A stretch of DNA of 55,139 nucleotides from Bacteroidales bacterium (GCA_017450165.1 JAFSWO010000044.1:1-55139), one strand, 5' to 3'; positions 15,989-23,616 are shown, counted from the stretch's first letter. A program made the numbers and translations. The notes: a model not told the origin generated them from the letters alone.

Positions 15989-16820
15989 GGCGATGATACT
16001 CGGTAAGGGCTTCGATGGGCCGCTGGACGATGGTTCCCTGACGCATGCCGGCAGCCGTCAGACAACGTCCGAGCAGTTCGCGAAAATGCCAGGCCACCGA
16101 ACCGGTGAAGTGAACAGGATAGCGGCGATAATCGTACTGCGCCACGTTCCGTAGCAGAAAGGCGTCGAATCCGTTACGCAATAAATTCTTGATATACGGA
16201 TGGTTACCGTGTTCTTCAATAAAGGGAGCGAAGGAGGCCAGATAGCGGCTCGGAAGCGGCTCGCGATAGACCTTCTGCACGATGGTGGGATAGTCGATTC
16301 CGAAACGGCGGGCCAGTTCATCCGTCAGGTTCTGCGGAAGCAATCCCTTGACATAATCCGAGAGCAACTGCTTGCCGAGCCAGGCGCCGCTCGCCTCGTC
16401 ACCCAGAATGAAGCCGCCGGCACGGACGTTCGACACAATCTGTACTCCGTCATAGAAGCAACTGTTGGAACCGGTGCCCAGGATGCAGGCGATACCGGGT
16501 TTGGTGCCGCAAAGCGCGCGGGCCGCCGCCAGCAGATCCGATGCTGCCTCACAGGTGGCATCCGGAAAAACCTCCTGCAGCGCGTCACATACCCTGGAGG
16601 AGACTTCCTCCGAAACGATGCCCGCCCCATAGAAGCAGATTCGCGCCACATTCTGATGATCGCCCAATTGCGGCAGCAACTCTTCGCGCAACACGCGGAT
16701 AATGGCATCCCGATCCATAAAGACCGGATTAATCCCCTGGGTGGTAGCGGAAACCGGAGTCCCCTCCCCAATCAAGCGCCAGTCTACGCCGGTAGAGCCG
16801 CTGTCAGCAATCAGAATCAT
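15969..16820 (-). CDS. BadF/BadG-type ATPase, probable N-acetylglucosamine kinase
   Basis: The start at 16820 (MILIADSGSTGVDWRLIG) gives 283 residues of the ASKHA kinase fold. The phosphate-1 loop DSGSTGVDW, ACILGTGSNSCFYDG (phosphate-2) and GGFILGDEASGAWLG are typical of the eukaryotic-type GlcNAc kinase group within the BadF/BadG family. It likely phosphorylates an amino sugar such as GlcNAc released from cell-wall recycling. It lies between the PnuC-type transporter (1 bp upstream) and recR (overlapping). The exact sugar is inferred. Confidence 0.85.
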   Translation of the reverse strand: MILIADSGSTGVDWRLIGEGTPVSATTQGINPVFMDRDAIIRVLREELLPQLGDHQNVARICFYGAGIVSEEVSSRVCDALQEVFPDATCEAASDLLAAARALCGTKPGIACILGTGSNSCFYDGVQIVSNVRAGGFILGDEASGAWLGKQLLSDYVKGLLPQNLTDELARRFGIDYPTIVQKVYREPLPSRYLASFAPFIEEHGNHPYIKNLLRNGFDAFLLRNVAQYDYRRYPVHFTGSVAWHFRELLGRCLTAAGMRQGTIVQRPIEALTEYHRHEQLSL

Positions 16821-16821
16821 T

Positions 16822-17472
16822 TTATTCCTCCACAAATACGCTACGGAAATACCAGTTCCTGATACCGATGATACAGGAGACAATGTAAATCACATAGAGC
16901 AATCCCATCCAGAGCAGGCCGCTGCCGCCGTTGAAGAAGGGATAGACAAACATGATGACAGCCGCTACGTTGACGACCATCCAGATGAGCCACTGCTCCC
17001 GCCAGGACTGGCTGAGCCAATAAGTAGCCAGCATACTCAGCACGGCTACGGCTGCATCCCAGATGGGTTTTCCGGGGATGTCACCAGGCTGAACCTCAAC
17101 GATTTTCGTGAAGAGAACCGACAAGGCGACGAATCCCACCAGCGCGATGGCCGAGCTGATGAGGGCGCGCCTGGGATTGAAACGGCGCACCTCGATCTTT
17201 CCGGATTTCTCTGGATTCTCCTCGCCGAACTGGGCCTGCGCATCCTGACGGACTCGCGCCCAGGTACGGATACCATAAACCGATGAGACGATATAGTAGA
17301 ACTGAATCAGTCCCATCGCGGCAAAGTGGTTGTGAAAATAGACCAGAATGTTAAGCACGGAAGCCACAATCAGGAAATACCACATCGACTGTGCCTTGCG
17401 CACCTCTTCCACTACGTAGGCGATGCCGAAGGCCATCGCCAGGATTTCGATAATCGTCCAGAAAATTGTCAT
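16822..17472 (-). CDS. pnuT: PnuC-family transporter, probable thiamine transporter PnuT
   Basis: The start at 17472 (MTIFWTIIEILAMAFGIAYV) gives 216 residues with about seven membrane helices and PnuC features (YFLIVASVLNILVYFH, then WREQWLIWMVVNVAAVIMFVY near the end). PnuC proteins facilitate diffusion of vitamins that are then trapped by phosphorylation. In Bacteroidota, relatives located in thiamine operons are called PnuT. Here the gene is 19 bp after thiD in a TPP-riboswitch operon with a thiamine-phosphate kinase, so thiamine or a precursor is the probable cargo; sequence alone does not exclude nicotinamide riboside. Confidence 0.8.
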   Translation of the reverse strand: MTIFWTIIEILAMAFGIAYVVEEVRKAQSMWYFLIVASVLNILVYFHNHFAAMGLIQFYYIVSSVYGIRTWARVRQDAQAQFGEENPEKSGKIEVRRFNPRRALISSAIALVGFVALSVLFTKIVEVQPGDIPGKPIWDAAVAVLSMLATYWLSQSWREQWLIWMVVNVAAVIMFVYPFFNGGSGLLWMGLLYVIYIVSCIIGIRNWYFRSVFVEE

Positions 17473-17491
17473 GGCGCAAAGATAGCGTTTT

Positions 17492-18313
17492 TTAGCGTTT
17501 GCCCGTCTTGCGGGTCGACCAGAAGTGATCCACCGGGCCGTGGCCGTGGCCGATGGCGTAATCCGCACCGGAAATGATGGCCGAGTTGATGTACTCCTTG
17601 GCGGCGCGGGCGGCATCGTCCAGGGTGAGGCCCTGCGCGAGATAGGAGGCAAAGGCCGAGGAGAGCGTGCAGCCCGTCCCGTGGGTATTGGGCGTATAGA
17701 TCCGTTTCGAGGGGAGTTCGAGGACGGTGTCCGTCTCCGCGTTGTAGAAAAAGTCCACCAGATTATCCTCCGACAGGTGGCCGGCCTTCATCAGGACGGA
17801 GACGCTTCCGCCGCAGGAGAGTGCCCGCGCAATGCGGGGAAGATCCTTCTGGGAGGCGATCTTTTCTCCAGCAAGTATCTCGGCTTCAGGTATATTCGGT
17901 GTGATGACGCGTGCCATAGGCACCAGCTCGGATACCAGTACCCGGATGGCGGACTCCTCGATAAGGCGATGGCCGGACGTGGAAACCATCACGGGATCCA
18001 GCACGATATTCCTGACGCCGAAACGCGCCAACGCCTCCTTTACGGCCAGGACCACCTCTGCGCTGTGAAGCATTCCTATCTTCACGGCATCCGCCCCTAT
18101 GTCGCCCAGCACGGCGGCAATCTGCGCGGATATGATGGGAATCGGGATGGGATGGACGGCTTCGACGCCGACCGTATTCTGCACCGTCACTGCGGTAATG
18201 GCACTTGCCGCATAGCTGCCGGTGGCGCTGATGGCTTTGATGTCGGCCTGGATGCCGGCTCCGCCGCCGGAGTCGCTGCCGGCTATCGTCAAAACTCTGG
18301 GATAGGTCTTCAT
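17492..18313 (-). CDS. thiD: Hydroxymethylpyrimidine/phosphomethylpyrimidine kinase
   Basis: A 273-residue ribokinase-fold enzyme. Diagnostic stretches are VLTIAGSDSGGGAGIQADIKA at the N-terminus, VTVQNTVGV, the Mg/ATP region and the anion hole THGTGCTLSSAFASYLAQG near the C-terminus. It phosphorylates HMP and HMP-P to HMP-PP for thiamine synthesis. It follows thiL by 3 bp. It is a stand-alone enzyme, not fused to ThiE as in some relatives. Confidence 0.97.
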   Translation of the reverse strand: MKTYPRVLTIAGSDSGGGAGIQADIKAISATGSYAASAITAVTVQNTVGVEAVHPIPIPIISAQIAAVLGDIGADAVKIGMLHSAEVVLAVKEALARFGVRNIVLDPVMVSTSGHRLIEESAIRVLVSELVPMARVITPNIPEAEILAGEKIASQKDLPRIARALSCGGSVSVLMKAGHLSEDNLVDFFYNAETDTVLELPSKRIYTPNTHGTGCTLSSAFASYLAQGLTLDDAARAAKEYINSAIISGADYAIGHGHGPVDHFWSTRKTGKR

Positions 18314-18316
18314 ATA

Positions 18317-19267
18317 TTAAAAGTGTCTGTATCCTAAATAATCGCGGTCGGCCCCCAGCCAGACAATATCCTGCCCGTCGGTAATCCGGCCTATGACATA
18401 ATATGGCACCGGAGGTTCCGATCCCGGAGCCATCGTGAAGAGCAATTCGTAATCTTCGCCGCCGGTCAGGGCCAGTTCAAGTGCGTCCCAGCCGTGTCGG
18501 GCACAGACCAGACGCATCTCTTCGGAAAGGGGGATATCCTTCGTGGAGATCTCAGCACCGGCCTTCGAGGCCTTCAGAATATGGCGAAGGTCGGAGGCGA
18601 TGCCGTCCGAGATGTCCATCATTGCGTGGACGCCCTCCGTGGCGGCGAGCGCCTGGCCTTCCCGCACGCGGGGAACAGGCCGGTAGTGCCTCTCCACCAG
18701 CGCACCGGCGGCAGCATCGCGCTCTACGCCCTTGAGAATGACCTGCAGGCCGCCTCCGGAATCGCCCAGCGGGCCGGTCACGCAGACAAGGTCGCCGGGA
18801 ACCGCGGAACTCCTCAGGCGCGAGCAACCGCGCCGACATTCGCCCAGCACCGTCACGTTGATGCAGATACCCGATGGAGATGTCGTCGTATCACCGCCCA
18901 ACAGCGGAGCGCCGCAATAATCGGAGCACTCCCTGTAGCCCGCCACGAAGGCATCCATCCACTCGCTGTCCAGGCCGCGGGGCAGTCCCAACGACAGAAA
19001 CGATCCGGTCGGTCTCCCTCCCATGGCGGCAATGTCGCTGAAATTGACGGCTGCACTCTTCCAGCCCAACCGATGGGCCGGGATATCCTCTCGCAGGAAA
19101 TGGGTCCCCTCCACCAGCATATCGGTGGTTACCAAGGTCTCCATACCTTCCCGCTGAGGCAGGATGGCGCAGTCGTCCCCAATGCCCAGCACCCCTTCGG
19201 GAGCAGGGCCCATCGCATCCCGGATGCGCTCGATCAGTCCGAACTCTCCGAGTTCCTTTATATCCAT
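18317..19267 (-). CDS. thiL: Thiamine-phosphate kinase
   Basis: A 316-residue PurM-like ATPase. Recognisable motifs are GIGDDCAILP, TTDMLVEGTHFL, WKSAAVNFSDIAAMGG, MMDISDGIASDLRHIL and ALTGGEDYELLFT. It converts thiamine monophosphate to thiamine diphosphate, the cofactor and riboswitch ligand. Its first codons overlap the end of tenA by 10 bp. Confidence 0.97.
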   Translation of the reverse strand: MDIKELGEFGLIERIRDAMGPAPEGVLGIGDDCAILPQREGMETLVTTDMLVEGTHFLREDIPAHRLGWKSAAVNFSDIAAMGGRPTGSFLSLGLPRGLDSEWMDAFVAGYRECSDYCGAPLLGGDTTTSPSGICINVTVLGECRRGCSRLRSSAVPGDLVCVTGPLGDSGGGLQVILKGVERDAAAGALVERHYRPVPRVREGQALAATEGVHAMMDISDGIASDLRHILKASKAGAEISTKDIPLSEEMRLVCARHGWDALELALTGGEDYELLFTMAPGSEPPVPYYVIGRITDGQDIVWLGADRDYLGYRHF

Positions 19268-19941
19268 TCCTTGAGGGATTTCATATACGAATAATCCTTC
19301 CCGTCACCGCAATAGCCATAATCCCAGAAGGCATATTCGAACAATGCGGCCTCCAGGTAAGCGCGCGACATCTTTGCGCGCGTCTCTTCATCCACTGCGG
19401 CAGCCCACTCGTCGGCCAGCGCCAGGACGGAGTTCACACCCTGGGTAAATTCTTCGTTACCGTATTCCAAAACCCACTCCTTGTAGGGATTTCCCTCCAG
19501 GGACGCGATGCTGAGGATGTAGAGCCCTACTTCGTTGTAAATCCACATGCACGGCAGCATCGCCGCCAGGGCCACCTCCTTGCAACCGCTGTCGAGAGCT
19601 GCCTGTGTGTGAGCGTTGTAAGTAGCTGTCACTACGGAAGGAGTCACCTCCGTATCGATGCCGAAGCGCGCGATGAGCATCTCGTGCATGGCCTTCTCCC
19701 CGTCAAGTCCAATCTGGGCGAAAAGGCGGAACATCTCCTGCTGCGCAGGATCGGTCATCATGTCCGCAAGCTGGAACATCTGGCGCCCATAGTTACCCAG
19801 ATAGCGTTCATCCTGCGCAATATAACGGTCGAAACGGGAGGGGTCGAGGCTTCCGTCGGCCAGGTCTTTAATAAACGGAAGGGCTTTGATGCCTTCAAAT
19901 ATCTTGGCCGATTCAGCCCAGACGCTTTTTGTCCAATTCAT
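19258..19941 (-). CDS. tenA: TenA/thiaminase II (aminopyrimidine hydrolase)
   Basis: A 227-residue all-helical TenA protein. The catalytic Cys is visible in LAAMLPCMWIYNEVG and a conserved acidic residue in EAALFEYAFWDYGY. The enzyme hydrolyses the aminopyrimidine breakdown product of thiamine to HMP, feeding ThiD. This fits a salvage-based operon. The start overlaps the end of thiE by 29 bp. Confidence 0.95.
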   Translation of the reverse strand: MNWTKSVWAESAKIFEGIKALPFIKDLADGSLDPSRFDRYIAQDERYLGNYGRQMFQLADMMTDPAQQEMFRLFAQIGLDGEKAMHEMLIARFGIDTEVTPSVVTATYNAHTQAALDSGCKEVALAAMLPCMWIYNEVGLYILSIASLEGNPYKEWVLEYGNEEFTQGVNSVLALADEWAAAVDEETRAKMSRAYLEAALFEYAFWDYGYCGDGKDYSYMKSLKEWI

Positions 19942-20563
19942 TGTCTATTATTGTTTTAAGGTTTTTACTCGCTGTCATCGGATCCGGTGCGCTCACAATG
20001 GCGCTTACCACGGCCACACCGTCTGCCCCGCAGGCGATGGCCTCTCCGACGGTTTCTGCATTCATCCCGCCGATTCCGCAGATGGGATGCCGGGTAAGGG
20101 AGCAGGCACGCCGCAACCCTTCGTATCCGAACGGGGTCAGGGTGTCCGTCTTCGTGTTTGTGGCGAAAACGGGAGATACCGCCACGTAATCCACATCAAG
20201 GGCGTTGGCCTCCACTACTTCGTCCATCGTTTCCACAGAGAGTCCGATGATTTTGTCCGGTCCCAGCAGGCGGCGCGCGATTTCATAGGGCATATCGGAC
20301 TGACCGATATGGACGCCGTCCGCATCGATGGCCAGGGCGACGTCCACACGGTCGTTGATCAGAAGGGGAACGCCGGTGCCCGCCAGGGCCGCTTTCAGTC
20401 GCTTTCCCAAGGCGATGAACGCCCGCGTATCAATCTCTTTCTCCCGCAACTGAACCAGGGTTACACCGCCCTGGACCGCCTGCAGGACCACCTCTTCCAG
20501 GTCACGCCCTAGGGAGAGCCCCCGGTCCGTAACCAGATACAAAGCCAAAGACTCCCTTTTCAT
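19913..20563 (-). CDS. thiE: Thiamine-phosphate synthase
   Basis: A 216-residue TIM-barrel enzyme of usual length. Motifs: LVTDRG near the N-terminus, LVQLREKEID, LLINDRVDVALAIDADGVHIGQSD, DYVAVSPVFATNTKTDT and GIGGMNAETV. It joins HMP-PP and the thiazole phosphate made by ThiM. Its ATG overlaps the thiM stop by four bases. Confidence 0.97.
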   Translation of the reverse strand: MKRESLALYLVTDRGLSLGRDLEEVVLQAVQGGVTLVQLREKEIDTRAFIALGKRLKAALAGTGVPLLINDRVDVALAIDADGVHIGQSDMPYEIARRLLGPDKIIGLSVETMDEVVEANALDVDYVAVSPVFATNTKTDTLTPFGYEGLRRACSLTRHPICGIGGMNAETVGEAIACGADGVAVVSAIVSAPDPMTASKNLKTIIDNELDKKRLG

Positions 20564-21357
20564 ATCTTGATAGCTTTGGCGTAATCAGCCGGATCATAAG
20601 TGCTTAGCTCGTCGATGAAATGCATCTCCATCGATCCGGTACCGGCGGCACGCGCAGCAGCGCGTTCTCCTGCAATGCCCATCACGGCCATTGCATTCCG
20701 TGCGGCCAGCAAACGATCCTCGCCGACGGCGATGAAGGCACCCGTTACGACCGACGCCGTGCATCCCATTGCCGTAATGCGGGCCATGAGCGGATGTCCG
20801 TTCCCAATCTTTTCGACTCGAACGCCGTCTGTGATGTAATCGACGGGACCGCTGACGGAGACGATGGCACCGCTCGCCAGAGCCAGCGCCTTGGCACTCT
20901 CCACGGCATCGGAGCTCAGTGCCGAAGTGTCGACTCCGCGCGATTTGATCTGCTGCCCCGCGAGACACATGATCTCGGAGGCATTACCGCGAATCACCGT
21001 AGGATGGCTGTCTCGGATCAAAGTGAGAGAGGTTTCCGTGCGGATACGGCTGGCTCCCGCACCCACCGGGTCAAGCACCCAGGGCCTGCCCAGGCGATCG
21101 GCCGTGGCGGCCGCAATCTTCATTCCCTCAATCTCGTGCCGGTCAAGGCATCCGATATTCACGACCAGGGCCGAGGAGATGCTCACGATCTCTTCCATCT
21201 CTTCCGGACAGAATGACATCAGTGGCGAAGCGCCGATGGCCAGCAGCGCATTCGCGTTGATGCCCATGGCAACGTAATTAGTAATGCAGTGAACAAGTGG
21301 AGATTTTTCGCGTACCAACGCGCAATCTCTGATAAAAGAATCAGATGATGTAGTCAT
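20560..21357 (-). CDS. thiM: Hydroxyethylthiazole kinase
   Basis: A 265-residue ribokinase-superfamily enzyme. Typical stretches are PLVHCITNYVAMGINANALLAIGASPLMS at the N-terminus, WVLDPVGAGASRIRT, IRGNASEIMCLAG and ITAMGCTASVVTGAFIA near the C-terminus. It phosphorylates salvaged hydroxyethylthiazole. It is the first gene after the TPP aptamer, which ends two or three bases before its ATG, so its translation is the direct riboswitch target. No thiazole synthesis gene is in view, consistent with salvage. Confidence 0.97.
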   Translation of the reverse strand: MTTSSDSFIRDCALVREKSPLVHCITNYVAMGINANALLAIGASPLMSFCPEEMEEIVSISSALVVNIGCLDRHEIEGMKIAAATADRLGRPWVLDPVGAGASRIRTETSLTLIRDSHPTVIRGNASEIMCLAGQQIKSRGVDTSALSSDAVESAKALALASGAIVSVSGPVDYITDGVRVEKIGNGHPLMARITAMGCTASVVTGAFIAVGEDRLLAARNAMAVMGIAGERAAARAAGTGSMEMHFIDELSTYDPADYAKAIKI

Positions 21358-21359
21358 AA

Positions 21360-21434
21360 TTCCCTACGCTGTAATTAAACAAATCAGGTTCTAAGGGTAT
21401 AATCTCAGCCACCCGGAGGCAGCACCCCGTATTT
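21360..21434 (-). ncRNA. TPP (THI-box) riboswitch before thiM
   Basis: The minus strand carries the THI-box core: ACGGGGTGC near the 5' end, GGCTGAGATTATACCC, TTAGAACCTGATTTG and finally CAGCGTAGGGAA. Helix P1 can form from UACG near the 5' end and CGUA near the 3' end. The aptamer ends two or three bases before the thiM ATG, and its final AGGGA is the only Shine-Dalgarno-like sequence, so ligand binding should hide it. No terminator was seen, which supports translational control. Confidence 0.95.
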
Positions 21435-21440
21435 CAATCG

Positions 21441-21448
21441 CAAAGATA
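21441..21448 (-). promoter_or_regulatory. -7 element for the thiamine operon
   Basis: TATCTTTG on the minus strand matches TAnnTTTG. Transcription should begin about 5-7 bases later, right at the 5' edge of the TPP aptamer. Confidence 0.7.
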
Positions 21449-21461
21449 GTGTTTTTTATTG

Positions 21462-21469
21462 TATATTTG
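21462..21469 (+). promoter_or_regulatory. -7 element for the glutaminyl cyclase gene
   Basis: TATATTTG on the plus strand matches TAnnTTTG, about 22 bases before the ATG at 21492. It is divergent from the thiamine operon promoter, whose box is 14 bases away. Confidence 0.55.
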
Positions 21470-21491
21470 TCTCGCGCAAAAGCGACCACCA

Positions 21492-22316
21492 ATGAAACGT
21501 TTCCTGCTGCTTATCCTCTTCCTGACGCTTCCCTGCGCGCTCCTGCCCGGATGCGCGGGTGGTACGCGTCAAAAGGTGGAGAAGAAGAACATTCAGGCGC
21601 AGAAACCGGCCTCGGCCGTAAAGGTGATTCGTTGGAAATACCAGCTGTCAGGAGAATACAAGCACGATATCGGTGCCTATACGCAGGGGCTGTTCTTCTA
21701 CGAAGGCAAACTCTACGAGAGCGCCGGCCAGTATGGTGAATCGTCGCTTCGCATTGTGGAGCTCGAGACAGGCAAGGTCCTGAAACGCAAAAACTTCGAT
21801 CGCAAATACTTCCTAGAAGGAGCCTGTGTGCTTGACGGCCTGCTCTATGTGCTGACCTGGAAAGAGGGTATCTGCTTTGTCTGCGATCCCGCCACACTCG
21901 AACAAAAGGCCCAGCTCCGCTACCGCGGGGAAGGATGGGGCCTCACCACCGATGGTAAAAGCCTGATCATGAGCGACGGCTCGGACCGCATCCGCTACCG
22001 CGACCCGAATACCTTTGCCGTGGAACGTGAACTTTCCGTGCGCTACAACGGCCAGCCGCTCGAATGGCTCAACGAACTGGAATACTTTGGAGGGCACATC
22101 TGGGCCAATGTCTATGGACTGGAACTGCTGGTCTGTATCGATCCGGAAACCGGAAACGTACTGGAGGATATCGACTGCCGCGGAATTCTCCCCTCCAACC
22201 TCAAGAAGCCTACGACGGATGTCTTCAACGGCATCGCCTACAACCCTGCTGACGGCGGGCTCTACGTCACGGGCAAGTACTGGCCCAAACTCTTCCGCAT
22301 CCGGAAAGCCAAATAG
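21492..22316 (+). CDS. Glutaminyl-peptide cyclotransferase lipoprotein (plant/bacterial type)
   Basis: The start at 21492 gives 274 residues with lipobox LPGC (Cys21). The mature part is a five-bladed beta-propeller of the Glu_cyclase_2 family (PF05096): YTQGLFFYEGKLYESAGQYGESSLR, FLEGACVLDGLLYVLTW, GEGWGLTTDGKSLIMSDGS, LNELEYFGGHIWANV and FNGIAYNPADGGLYVTGKYW. The enzyme turns N-terminal Gln into pyroglutamate on exported proteins. Such enzymes are frequent in Bacteroidota, where secreted mature N-termini are often Gln after signal cleavage. The rnpB promoter starts five bases after its stop. Confidence 0.9.
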   Translation: MKRFLLLILFLTLPCALLPGCAGGTRQKVEKKNIQAQKPASAVKVIRWKYQLSGEYKHDIGAYTQGLFFYEGKLYESAGQYGESSLRIVELETGKVLKRKNFDRKYFLEGACVLDGLLYVLTWKEGICFVCDPATLEQKAQLRYRGEGWGLTTDGKSLIMSDGSDRIRYRDPNTFAVERELSVRYNGQPLEWLNELEYFGGHIWANVYGLELLVCIDPETGNVLEDIDCRGILPSNLKKPTTDVFNGIAYNPADGGLYVTGKYWPKLFRIRKAK

Positions 22317-22320
22317 TTTG

Positions 22321-22328
22321 TATCTTTG
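22321..22328 (+). promoter_or_regulatory. -7 element for rnpB
   Basis: TATCTTTG matches TAnnTTTG, lies four bases beyond the preceding stop codon and ends six bases before the 5' strand of RNase P helix P1. Confidence 0.7.
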
Positions 22329-22334
22329 CCGCCA

Positions 22335-22697
22335 GAAGGTGGGACAAGTCCGTCGCCGCAGTTTTTGACTGTGGAGGAAAGTCCGGGCAGCGCAGAGCAC
22401 CTCCCTGTGGAAAGCACAGACAGGCGTAAGTTTGTGAGGGGCGTAACAGAAAACAACCGCCCGCGGGTTCTCCCGCAGGTAAGGGTGAAAACGTGAGGCA
22501 AGAGCTCACGGCCGGTGACGGCGACATTACCGGCGTACGCTTCGGAGGGCTGCAAGGCCAAATATACCGGCAGATGAGGGCTGCTCGTCCGATGCCGGGG
22601 GGTAGGCTGCGATAGATAAATGACGGGCGCCGCGCGACAAGGTTGCAACTTAAAATGCGGTCCGCGGAGACAGAACTCGGCTTATCGTCCCACCTTT
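22335..22697 (+). ncRNA. rnpB: RNase P RNA, class A
   Basis: The conserved 5' core GAGGAAAGTCCGGGC (22373-22387) and the 3' core ACAGAACTCGGCTTATCG (22670-22687) bracket a region of the right size. P1 forms between GAAGGTGGGAC at the start and GTCCCACCTT at the end. Between them are AAGGGTGAAAACGTGAGGCAAGAG-type P10/P11 elements and GGGGGGTAGGCTGC. It cleaves tRNA 5' leaders with RnpA. A run of eight T directly after P1 may form the terminator with the P1 helix itself. Confidence 0.95.
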
Positions 22698-22721
22698 TTT
22701 TTCTAAGTATAAACTTTTTAC

Positions 22722-22729
22722 TATCTTTG
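22722..22729 (+). promoter_or_regulatory. -7 element for tRNA-Thr
   Basis: TATCTTTG matches TAnnTTTG and ends 20 bases before the tRNA 5' end. The T-rich end of rnpB sits at the expected -33 distance. Confidence 0.65.
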
Positions 22730-22749
22730 CAGTCCCTTTTGGGAAGCAA

Positions 22750-22822
22750 GCCACTTTAGCTCAGTTGGTAGAGCAGCGCATTCGTAATGCGCAGGTCGTC
22801 AGTTCGAGCCTGATGAGTGGCT
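22750..22822 (+). tRNA. tRNA-Thr (CGT)
   Basis: A 73-base cloverleaf: acceptor GCCACTT with GAGTGGC, D-arm AGCTCAGTTGGTAGAGC, anticodon CGT within the stem GCGCA/TGCGC, and T-arm GTTCGAGCC. The 3' CCA is not encoded. Confidence 0.95.
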
Positions 22823-22823
22823 C

Positions 22824-22861
22824 AAAAAAAAGAGATGCACGGCTGTGCATCTCTTTTTTTT
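22824..22861. terminator. Bidirectional intrinsic terminator
   Basis: AAAAAGAGATGCAC-GGCT-GTGCATCTCTTTTT is a near-perfect hairpin flanked by A and T runs on both sides. It ends tRNA-Thr on the plus strand and the six-gene alarmone/partner-switch operon on the minus strand. Confidence 0.9.
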
Positions 22862-22866
22862 GTAAC

Positions 22867-23616
22867 CTATTCGATAATTGAGAGTTTCTCGCGGGCTTCG
22901 GAGGCTTTCATCAGGTTGAAGTGCCACCATTCCGAGGAGATGGGCAGAAGGCCCTGGTCGGTCATGACCTTTCGGAGGAGCAGACGGTTCTCCAACTCGC
23001 GCTGAGTGATGCGACCCGTGGCGAGCAGTTCCTCCTCGTGGTCGGGACGAGCCTCGTCGCCAAAGAAATCATAGTTCGAACCCATCGGGAAGGGAACCCC
23101 GGCGCAATCAATCAGACTTACGTCAACAGCGGCTCCGAAATTGTGAAGGCCGTTGCCCTTGTAAGGATTGGCCACGAACATCTCCCACGGCGTGCCGACC
23201 ACCACATCCCACATCTCTTTCTGAACGCTGATGGGCCGCGCGGCGTCATAGATGATCAGGTTGGCCGTGGAGTTGAGTTCTTTCAATTCCTTGGCGGCAG
23301 CGGCAAGCTTCTGTGCCAGTTCAGGACGCATGAAGGCTTTGGTGAAACCATGATAGAGCTGACGTCCCATGAAATTGTAGGGACCGGTATAAATCAACTG
23401 CACGGCAATCGTCGAATCGACATCGTGGATATCCACCAGACCGGCTGCACGCATGGCTGCCTCCTTGGGGGTATCGGGGCCCAGATTGGTCTCGAAGTAA
23501 GATAGATAGCTCTTATAGTCGGCATTGGCCGAATTCTGCTTGCAGGCCGCCAGGGAGACAAGCAGCGAGGCGAGCGCAAGAAGGCGCCCCGCAACCGTGA
23601 AACAAGACTTCCTCAT
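22867..23616 (-). CDS. VanX-like D-Ala-D-Ala dipeptidase lipoprotein (M15D)
   Basis: A 249-residue lipoprotein with lipobox LAAC (Cys25). It belongs to the VanX/DdpX family of zinc dipeptidases: YDAARPISVQ holds the substrate Arg, GLHNFGAAVDVSLID holds the H-x6-D zinc ligands, and SEWWHFN gives the catalytic Glu and last His. Anchored in the periplasm, it would cleave D-Ala-D-Ala or related cell-wall dipeptides, more likely for peptidoglycan turnover than for glycopeptide resistance because no vanHA genes are present. It starts 9 bp after the STAS gene and is the last gene of the operon. Confidence 0.9.
   Translation of the reverse strand: MRKSCFTVAGRLLALASLLVSLAACKQNSANADYKSYLSYFETNLGPDTPKEAAMRAAGLVDIHDVDSTIAVQLIYTGPYNFMGRQLYHGFTKAFMRPELAQKLAAAAKELKELNSTANLIIYDAARPISVQKEMWDVVVGTPWEMFVANPYKGNGLHNFGAAVDVSLIDCAGVPFPMGSNYDFFGDEARPDHEEELLATGRITQRELENRLLLRKVMTDQGLLPISSEWWHFNLMKASEAREKLSIIE

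Noticed and set aside
14711-16006. 431-codon plus-strand open frame
   Set aside because: Antisense to the symporter and recR; rich in His, Gln and Gly as is typical of shadow frames here.
22262-22749. Two overlapping minus-strand open frames
   Set aside because: They lie across RNase P RNA, whose conserved cores and P1 helix are clear. The proteins show no family features.
22867-23616. Glycopeptide-resistance locus because of the VanX-like gene
   Set aside because: No VanH, VanA-type ligase or VanRS genes are present, and the gene is embedded in a signalling operon. A peptidoglycan-recycling role is more likely.
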